From assembly GCA_949130495.1 (NCBI GenBank), contig OX422211.1, positions 632,991,217 to 633,055,216 of the forward strand: a stretch of DNA of 64,000 nucleotides. Direction: 5' to 3'. Shown one piece after another: positions 56,525-64,000 of this stretch (position 1 is the stretch's first letter; every line of letters starts with the position of its first letter). This DNA is from Sambucus nigra. Its lineage: Eukaryota > Streptophyta > Magnoliopsida > Dipsacales > Adoxaceae. Both the position numbers and the translations under genes were made by a program. The notes beneath the pieces are model-generated. The model was not told the origin of the DNA, ran no database searches, and saw only the letters and a program-made list of their open reading frames with translations.

Positions 56525-56575
56525 CTACACAGAAAATGGCCAGGGAGAAGTGATTGATGTCATAGGTTGATGAGG

Positions 56576-56866
56576 TTAATGAGGGATAGTGGTGAATCTC
56601 TGACATTTATCACACCTCTTCACGTAGGCTGCAGCGTCTTTGGACAAGGTTGGCCACCAGTATCCCCGTGTGATGATTCTTTTGGATAAGGGTCTTCCTC
56701 CTATGTGACTAGAGCAGGAACCCTCATGAACTTCCTGTAAGACCCGGGGAACTTCTATGGGATGCACACAACTGAGAAGAGGCAACAGGAATCCCATCTT
56801 GTATAGGACGTCTCCTACTATTGAGAACTTGGCAGCCCTATATCTCAATTTCCTCCTCTCCAGCAT
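56576..56866 (-). pseudogene. Integrase zinc-binding domain of Tat element C
   Basis: Ninety-six residues with the HHCC pattern: 'VHEGSCSSHIGGRPL' (His pair) and 'AYVKRCDKCQRF' (Cys pair). It ends at TAA (56578-56576), where B has Gln, so C-to-T. It is in frame with both neighbours. Confidence 0.88.
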
Positions 56867-56878
56867 GGATTCAGGTAG

Positions 56879-57847
56879 CTATCCCTCTTTGATATATCTA
56901 ACGAGGGAGTCCATCCATGAGTCTCCTAGGTTTAAATTGTGACAAGGGTTACATACCTCTTCATCCTCGATGGTCGCTTTTCCTAAGACCTCGACTGGAA
57001 CTGTCCTTCTGACGTTTTTCTTCGTCCCAGAAGCCAACCTTGTCAATGCATCTGCGTGACTGTTACTTTGTCGAGGTACTCTCTTCAGTTTTGTCTCTTC
57101 GAAATGTTCTAACATCATTCTCACCCTCTTCAGATACTTGGCCATCCTTTCATCTTTAGACTCATAGACTCCCAGTACTTGATTGACAACTAACCTTGAG
57201 TCACTGTGGAGTAGAAGTCGCCTTACGCCCAGAGTCTTTGCCAACGAGAGGCCGACTATCATGGCTTCATATTCTGACTCATTGTTAGATGCCTTAAAGT
57301 TGAATCTCAAAGCGTATTCGATGTTAGCACCATCTGGGGCTGAAAGTATTAACCCTGCACCGCTTCCACTATCGTAAGAAGAACCATCAACGAAGAGGCT
57401 CCAAATGTTTGTATTCGATGAGAAGGCCCCTTCTGACATGATTCCTTGTTTGAAGAGGTACCGATCATCCTCTTTCTCCTCTACTCTGCATCGGACCTTG
57501 CTAGATGCGACCTCTTCCTGATCTCGAAAGACGTTTGGTGTCATCTCTTCCTGATTTCGGAAGACACCACGGTTTATCTTTTTAACACACTCTAGGCCTT
57601 TCTCTGCCTCGGCCTCTTCCCATGAGAACTCAGCGACAAAGTCTACGAGGGCTTTCCTTTTGATGGCTGTCCTAGGTTGGTAGGTAAGATCATACTCTCC
57701 CAACTCAATGGCCCAGGTCATCAATCTCCTGGACTTCTCAGGTTTATGTAAGGCCTGTCTTAGCGGGGAGTCGGTGAGGATAACCATGGAGTGGGATTGG
57801 AAGTAAGGCTTCATCTTCTTTGAAGCATGTATCAGGGCGTAAGCCAA
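56879..57847 (-). pseudogene. RNase H end and plant-type second RNase H (aRNH) of Tat element C
   Basis: It starts within the first RNase H ('AYALIHASKKMKPYFQSHSMVILTDSPLR'). A linker of about 80 residues follows, then aRNH: 'LFVDGSSYDSGSGAG', 'NNESEYEAMIVGLSLAKTLG', 'LLHSDSRLVVNQVLG' and 'NSHADALTRLAS', all acidic residues present. It ends at TAG (56881-56879), where B has GAG. Confidence 0.9.
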
Positions 57848-57955
57848 ATTTTCTATACGAGGGTAATTTTATTCAGACCCTTGAAGGGCCTTACTGTTGA
57901 AATACACAGGCCTTTGGATCCCAGCATCTTCCCGTATTATGGCTGCGCTGATGGC

Positions 57956-58738
57956 TTATTCGGAGACTGCCAGATACACATATAATTTCTCTCCTGCGAT
58001 TGGCCGAGATAGCAATAAGGGAGACCCCAAGTAAGACTTGAGCTGGTTAAAAGATTTTTCGCACTCTTCATCCCACTGGAAGGCCTTTCTAAGCACTTTA
58101 AAGAAGGGAAGGCACTTGTCTGTTGCCCTGGAGACGAATCTGTTGAGTGCAGCCACCCTTCCGGTGAACCTTTGAACATCCTTGATACTTTTTGGTGTCT
58201 TCATATCAAGAAAAGCCTTGATTTTCTCTGGATTTACTTTGATCCCTCTCTGGTTGATGATAAATCCCAGGAACTTCCTAGCTCCTACCCCGAAGATGCA
58301 CTTCGCGGGGTTGAGTTTCAATCTGTATGAGTCCATAACATCGAAGGTCTTCTCGAGGTCTGCCATATAAGTGCAAGCTTTCAAGCTCTTCGTTAGCATA
58401 TCGTCTACATACACCTCTATAGTCTTACCTATTTGCTCTTCGAACATCTTATTCACAAGACATTAGTATGTTGCGCCTGCATTTTTTAGGCCAAAGGGCA
58501 TCACTTTATAGCAGTACGTCCCTTTATCGGTAATGAAGGCTGTCTTCTCTGAGTCTTTTGCATCCATGAAGATCTGGTTGTAGCCTGAATACGCGTCCAT
58601 GAAGCTCATGAGCTCATGTCCTACAGTATCATCCACCATCTGATCTATCCGAGGTAAGGGATAGCTCTCTTTTGGACAAGACCTGTTCAGGTCGATGAAA
58701 TCAACACACATTCTCCACTTCCCATTGGCCGTGGGCAT
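57956..58738 (-). pseudogene. Reverse transcriptase of Tat element C
   Basis: Two open segments in one frame (58738-58463 and 58456-57956) are divided by a single TAA. There the adjacent Gln and Arg codons of B (CAA CGT) read TAA TGT, two C-to-T changes side by side. Motifs: 'KWRMCVDFIDLNRSC', 'MPFGLKNAGATY', 'VYVDDMLTKS' (YVDD) and 'VQRFTGRVAALNRFVSRATDKCLP'. The frame then enters the first RNase H ('EKLYVYLAVSE'). Confidence 0.92.
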
Positions 58739-58858
58739 GATGACTGAATTCGATAACCACTCTGGATAAATGACTTCTCTTATAAACTCACCCTCTTCTA
58801 ATTTTTTGACCTCTTCCCGGATGACGTCGTAATTCTCTCTGGAGTAGACTCTTCGTCT

Positions 58859-60832
58859 CTATTTGATAGGCCTGGCATCTTTGGTCATGTTGAGCTTGTG
58901 ACTCATAACCTCAGGGTTGATGCCGGACATGTCTGCGTGACTCCAAGCGAAGACACTCTGCCTCCTCCGAAGGAAGTTTATCATCTCTTCATTGATTTCT
59001 GTCTTTAGGGCTTTGCCGACCTGGATGGTTTTTTCCGGCTCATCCTCATTGAGGATGATGGATTCTACCTCTTCGACGGCCTCTCCCTTTTTCAACTTTG
59101 TCTCATCTCTGGGGTCAAGTGTATCAATGCTATAAGTGGTGGTTGCGCTCTTATGGGCCTCTCTCTCTTCGGCCGAGTTGAAGTAACATTCTCGCACTAT
59201 GGTCTGGTCACCTTGCACTTCCCCTACCCCGTAGGGGGTCGGGAATTTTAGCATCTGGTGGACCGTCGACGGCACAACTTCAAACTTCTTAAGGGCCACT
59301 CTTCCTATGATGAGGTTATTGGCCGAGAAGACGTTCTCGTCCATTATGAAAAAAATTATCTTCCAGGTCAACCTCTTAGGCCACTCATCACCCATCCGTA
59401 CGTCCATCTCATACATTCCCAATGGGTGGACCTTTTCTCCACTGAAGCCCATCAAGGGGTGATTATAAGGTACCAGTCTTGCTCTGCTAAGACCTAGGCT
59501 CTTGAAGCAAGGCCAAAACATCATGTCTGCTGAGCTCCCCCCGTCTACGATGATCCTCTGCACCTCGGACCCATGCACCCTTGTTGTTATTACCAGAGGG
59601 TCATCATGGGGGGCTAAGATACCTTTGAAGTCGAGTCTTGAGAACCGAACTATAAGGGCGTCCATGTCCACCTTTTTTCTCTTTTGCACTCTATCGGAAG
59701 ACGTTAGATTTATAACTTCAAGCTTGGCCACTGACTTGGCCTCTGCCACGTGAGCTTTCCTGTCTGCCACTTCAGAGCCACCTCCCACGATTCCTCCGCA
59801 TATGGTGTCAACACCAAAGGAGATCATGCCAACCCTCTTCACCGGGGTGTTGTCATCTTTCGGCGGAAGGTATGGATCGTCTTCATCGTCACCTTCTGAA
59901 TCATTGTCTCTTCTGGCTGGGGCATTGTCACGGCATCTATCGTTTCTCCTCTTCTTAGGGTCATATCTTCCCTCTTTAGGTGCCTTACCATCCACGTACT
60001 TCCTCAATTTTCCAGACTTTAACATCTTTTCGATCTCATCCTTCAAGGCAAAGCATCTATCTGTAATGTGGTCATGGTCCTGGTGGAACTCACACCACAA
60101 GTTTTTGTTCCTCTTATGCGGTGGGGACTTCAGTTTCTCTGTCCATCTCAGAGTTCTTTCATTCTTGATCTCTTTGAGGATATGCTCACAGCTCACGTTT
60201 AGAGGAGTATAGTGAGCGAACTTGTCATCAGCTGACCTTTTTTTTCCATCTTTCTTTCTTTGGGAATTCTCGCCATTACCGCGGTTCTCATCCTCATGCT
60301 TGGCGGCCATTATTTCTTTGGCATTCATGACTTTTCCCGCAGTTGCCAGTAGCTTTGCCATATACCTGGGAGGGTCTTTCGCGAGTTTCCACAACAACTT
60401 CCCTTTCTGAAGACCCCGTATGAGGGCGATCATGGCTATATTCTCTTCGTAGTCTTCAACCTCGAGTTTTTCTTTGTTAAACCTGGCGATGTAGTCTCTT
60501 AGGATCTCGTCCTTGCCTTGCTTGACATATAGTAGACGAGTGGTCTTCTTTTGAGGTCTTACCCCAAAGCAGAAGTTATGAATGAATCGTTCAGCCAAGC
60601 CCTTAAAGTTCTCAATTGAATTCTTCGAAAGGAAAGTAAACCATCTATGTGCTGCTCCTGTCAGAGTCCTAGAGAAGGCCCTACACTTCATCTCATTGGG
60701 TATCGAGTAGATGTCTGCTGCTGACTGATACATCTCAATGTGGCGTACAGGGTTGGTGCTACCGTCATACTTGGGAGATACCACAGGTGGTTTGAACTTA
60801 GCGGGGGTCGGGAAGCACACTATCTTAGCCAC
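58859..60832 (-). pseudogene. Gag core and protease of Tat element C
   Basis: This is the longest open stretch in the window, 657 residues. Gag core from residue 1: 'STNPVRHIEMYQSAADIYSIPNEMKCRAF' (split here for length), 'RWFTFLSKNS', 'RDYIARFNKEKLEVEDYEEN'. Zinc-like motif CEFHQDHDHITDRC at about residues 246-259 (B has DYGH). A Lys/Arg-rich region follows, then the protease active site 'IIVDGGSSADMMF' at about residue 428 and 'LIIGRVALKKFEVVPSTVHQ'. The linker to RT ('RRRQSVFAWSHADM') ends at TAG (58861-58859), where B has Gln. Confidence 0.92.
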
Positions 60833-60910
60833 AAATGGGGAGCCTTCTGAGTAACCCCTTTGTAATGGATCCTTGCTCTTGATGAGGTCTCCTATTTTTT
60901 CCTCAAGACG

Positions 60911-61684
60911 TCAGATATATTCATTCCATGGTCTCCTACCATCAGCCTGTCCGAGGTTGTCCTCTGCCACCTCCAAGGGATGGACTGAGGGTTCCCCTGC
61001 CACAGCACAACGTCGGCTGTTGACCTCTTCCTGGTCTCTGCCCCTTAATTCACGGGGTCGGCCTTGGTCAGGCTGACCTTGCCTTTCTCTTATTTGAGAG
61101 CCGGCTGCACTCCTTGACCTTGATAACCTCTGCCTTAGGTCATTTATCGGTCCCAACCTCTCAAAGGCTGACCCCCTACTCAATTGTTCGAAAGCTGATC
61201 CTCGTTGTTGGGCCTCTTCACCTCTTCATCCGACACAACCTCGGCTCTACTGAAGAGGACGTACCATATTATTCGAAACCTCATACGGCTCCCAGCAATC
61301 TTTCGAGATCTCTTCCGCCTCTATATCGTCATACCTGTCTTCCGGGCAAGGGATTCCTTGCCTCCCCAGGCGTAAGCGCCTAGGGTTAGCAACGTCCCTC
61401 CTCCACTGGGGTGCATGTTGGTCTTTTATCGGTGCCTGGGGTGCCCCCCTGGCGTTAGGATGAGGTTGTACAGCCGCCGAAGTGATCATCTCCGATGAAA
61501 CTCCAGGTGGCCTCATCATAGTTTGGCTGACCTGTGCAAATTGCTTCTTCATTGCTTGTTGTGTTGCAGCCAAAGACTTTAAGGCTGCAGCCACCTCCGC
61601 CATTAAAGACTGGGGCGAGTTCTGGATGGATCTAGGCCCTCCCCTACCAGGCGGCGGAAGAGGCGGTGGTAATTCCGGTTCCAT
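60911..61684 (-). pseudogene. N-terminal gag of Tat element C
   Basis: ATG 61684 (MEPELPPPLPPPGRGG) begins the gag-pol frame about 160 bp after the primer site. A Pro-rich start is followed by 'MAEVAAALKSLAATQQAM', a predicted helix also present in B, and an Arg-rich region. Stops at 61249-61247 (TAG) and about 61213 (TGA, CGA in B), and a TGA before the gag core near 60913, interrupt it. No frameshift relative to 60832-58859. Confidence 0.85.
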
Positions 61685-61841
61685 ATGTAAACACTAAAGA
61701 GCTTGAGTAGCAGATGAGATTAATACCATAAAGGACCTCTTTCAATGGTGAAACAGCTCCACGCAAGGGGGCGGTGCCTGGTTCACCACCAGAGTCTTCG
61801 GTGAGGTTAAGCTAAAGAAGTGGAAGAGACAACTTCTCATT

Positions 61842-61857
61842 CCCATAGATGGCGCTA
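61842..61857 (-). other. Primer binding site of element C (mutated)
   Basis: Minus strand TAGCGCCATCTATGGG corresponds to TGGCGCCGTCTGTGGG in A and B with three G-to-A changes. Confidence 0.8.
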
Positions 61858-61860
61858 AAA

Positions 61861-62804
61861 TGATGATGCTGGAAATAGCACCACCAGGTAAGGTGTTTAC
61901 AAGCTCAATTTAAGAACAACTATGGCAGCACAATTACATAAAAGGCAAGAGAATGAGATGAGGAGAAGATGAGAGAACACAAGAATATAAGTGGTTCAGC
62001 CTAAATTGGCCTACGTCCACTGTGTGTGTGTATCTCATTGAAATAAGGCACTGATGGCCATGGATACAATCTCTCAAGCTTTATCTCTCTACTGTATATT
62101 TGAACAGAGCTTCAGCCAGGGTTATTAATCTGGGATCCTTTGCAAGGTAGAGGATAACCTCTATATATAGTACCTGGGGGTGTAATGTACCCCCCATGCA
62201 TGCATTGAGCATGTGTGTGTTGATCTAGCCAGTATGAAGAAGACATCTGTCACTGTCACATGTAAAGAATGATGATGAAATATTCTCCCCACGTGTGGGG
62301 AATGATTTGTTATAACTAAATTGTGTCCACGTGTCCTTATCCAAATGTCAATAGGTTCTCGGCCATCGCGCTTGGTCATGACCTCGGCCTGGGGGAAGCC
62401 GAGGTTGATAAAGTCTAGTTGCTCGTTCGATCCGAGAAGAGCCATGAAGGTCTCGGACGAAGCGAAGCCGAGACAAGTATGGAGGTCAGCCTGGGCCGAG
62501 GTTGAGCTGGCATGTGCTTGGAGCATTTAACTGGTATCTTGATGAGGTTGAACTTGGTAGAAGTATCTCTTCCTGCGACCTCGGCCGACCTCCGGCCGAG
62601 GTTACCATCCCCAGGCGAACTGAAGTGCTGCTGACCCTTATGATACCTGCAGTGTCTTCTTGGTGAGGTTGGAGGTAGTGTCATCCAGGGCCGACCTTGT
62701 TATGGCCGAGTCCTGTTGTCATGGATCCAAGGAATTTCCAACGTTGGCCATGTGCTTGGCCAAGGTAGGTGTCTCTGAGCCGAGGTGACACTTAGGGCAT
62801 ATCA
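61861..62804 (-). repeat. Element C 5' LTR (right copy)
   Basis: Minus strand begins TGATATGCCC and ends CATCATCA. TATA box (TATATATAG, minus) at about 62169-62160. Related in sequence to the B LTRs. Confidence 0.93.
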
Positions 62805-62809
62805 AGAGG

Positions 62810-64000
62810 AATTGTCTAAGTACTAAGGGAATGGGTTGGAATGAGATAATCTTAAAGAGTATTTACGATAGAAAGGTAAATCATACGGTTAAAGTATTAT
62901 GGGTAGTAGGGACGAATATAATACATATAAATTCGAGAACTTAGGTTGCATGAATACCTATTGAATATAATAAGTTGTGTGTATACTTATTGATTGAACT
63001 ATTATGTGTACGACATACCTACGTTGCTTGCTAAAGAGAGGAGGTTGTGCATTGTGGACAATCATGCTTTGAGGAGGCTTCGGGTGGGATATTTATTTGT
63101 ACCACTAGAGCATAGAACCCAGGTACGAGCTATTTTTGAGAATGATATTGATGATGGTCATATGGGTGCGTAGGTATGTGCGTAGCCCATCGGCTGGGAA
63201 CAATGTTCGCCTCCAATATGTGTGGTTTTTTTTATGGCTCGCGAGAGATTGAAAATTTAGCCCTTTATGCAATTAACGATGCAGCAGGACATGATAGCAG
63301 AGTATGCATGGACCGCAGCTATGTCTCGGGGTGCAGTATTGAATATATATATAATAGAGCATATGTGTGTATATATATATACTTGTGATACCACCTGCTG
63401 TGTGAATTAAGTGGACATGTATAATAATGGAATCTGAAATGAACTAAGTTAGTGAACACTTTACCTATATTAAATTGAAATGGAACTTATCCATGTTAAA
63501 GAGAAGTTAATTATAGGTATTATGTATGTTGCGAGGGAAATATATGGGAACGATGTTGGGTTAAGATTAAATGTTAGAATAAAAAGGGCTAGTTAGCATC
63601 GAAATAGAAAGTAGCTAGGTTCGATGGTACGTTAGGCGTGCACATTAGATGAGAGGTGGGCATCTCAAGGGAGCACGATAATATAACATGATTAATATAC
63701 GTGATAAAAACTCATTTAAGCACTTGCTGATTTTAAACCGTTTTCAACTCGGGCTCTGACCCATTTTTTGCAAATCTCTTTTTCTTGTCAAATTATTTTA
63801 GGTGCCCAGCAATAGGAACACTAAGCATTGGAGTTCCATTCACTCGACGAGCTATAACTGCCGTGCAAGTTACAGGACCTTGGTAGTAGATGCCTCTATG
63901 TCTATCATTTCTTCCCTTTGAGTTATTCCATCAGTTAGGGCATGTTGCCTATTTTCTATTCAGATATTCAGAGATTTTGAACTTAGTTATTTACTTTATT
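62810..64000. repeat. Element F LTR-like segment, part 2, to window end
   Basis: Continues the sequence interrupted by element C. No coding frame of note; small open frames such as 63176-63388 lack support. TA-rich repeats occur at 63344-63382. The sequence style (long noncoding with 'ttttcaactcgggctctgaccc' at about 63740) fits a Tekay-type LTR, but the end is outside the window or not recognised. Confidence 0.4.

Larger units (their letters stand above)
50062..62804 (-). mobile_element. Tat element C (Ty3/gypsy LTR retrotransposon, 12.7 kb, minus strand)
   Basis: LTRs 50062-51009 and 61861-62804 are flanked by near-identical 5-bp target sites (AGACG at 50057-50061, AGAGG at 62805-62809). 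On the minus strand: 5' LTR, primer site (61857-61842), gag, protease, RT, RNase H, second RNase H, integrase (end 55697), tandem repeats, antisense gene (plus strand) and 3' LTR. The gag-pol frame of 1,996 codons has stops but no frameshift. LTRs differ at about 45 positions by eye (near 5%). It belongs to the same family as B. Confidence 0.93.

Noticed and set aside
59258..60410. Plus-strand frames of 60-136 residues in element C
   Set aside because: Opposite-strand readings of the 657-residue gag-protease frame.
62161..62684. Frames of 89-121 residues in the element C 5' LTR (and copies at 50212-50995)
   Set aside because: LTR sequence duplicated at both ends; no coding domain.

Overview
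The window is repeat-dominated intergenic DNA from the nuclear genome of a flowering plant. It holds four lineages of LTR retrotransposon (Tat and Athila in Ty3/gypsy, a chromovirus-like gypsy gag, and Sirevirus-like Ty1/copia) plus a broken endogenous caulimovirid, which together point to an angiosperm. I found no host protein gene, tRNA, rRNA or CRISPR array. All element genes are damaged, and the species cannot be named from this sequence.

Layout. 1-2733: truncated or solo copia-type LTR. 2734-5441: AT-rich DNA with three fold-back (MITE-like) elements, a TA/GA microsatellite and a fold-back element with a G-rich/C-rich core set in TA repeats. 5442-17606: Tat element A, minus strand, with two LTRs, a gag-pol frame of about 1,980 codons, a tandem-repeat block and two ORFs on the opposite strand. 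17607-18891: spacer with one inverted repeat. 18892-23759: complete copia element D (Sirevirus-like, minus strand, GTTAG target duplication) with only part of gag inside. 23760-24160: microsatellite and flank. About 24160-27597: caulimovirid fragment. 27598-35515 and 48219 to about 48480: Athila-type element E, minus strand, its right LTR split by Tat element B (35516-48218, plus strand, ATCAC target duplication). About 48480-50061 and 62810-64000: chromovirus-like remnant F, split by Tat element C (50062-62804, minus strand, target duplication AGACG/AGAGG).

How the pieces work together. The three Tat elements share one plan: LTR, primer binding site, gag-protease-RT-RNase H-second RNase H-integrase in one frame, a tandem-repeat block, then a gene on the opposite strand next to the 3' LTR. 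In B and C this antisense gene has two introns at matching places (80 nt and 82-84 nt), a possible 5' UTR intron and a TATA-like box just inside the 3' LTR. The introns are antisense to the genomic RNA, which explains how they survive retrotransposition. Element A has spliced antisense ORF 1 plus an extra unspliced antisense ORF of about 424 codons.

Decay and age. The gag-pol frames of A and C carry no frameshift and are broken mainly by stop codons one C-to-T step from CAA, CAG or CGA, as expected from deamination of methylated cytosine. By-eye LTR differences (about 3% for A and D, about 5-6% for B and C) suggest A and D are younger than B and C. E and F are older because B and C are inserted in them.
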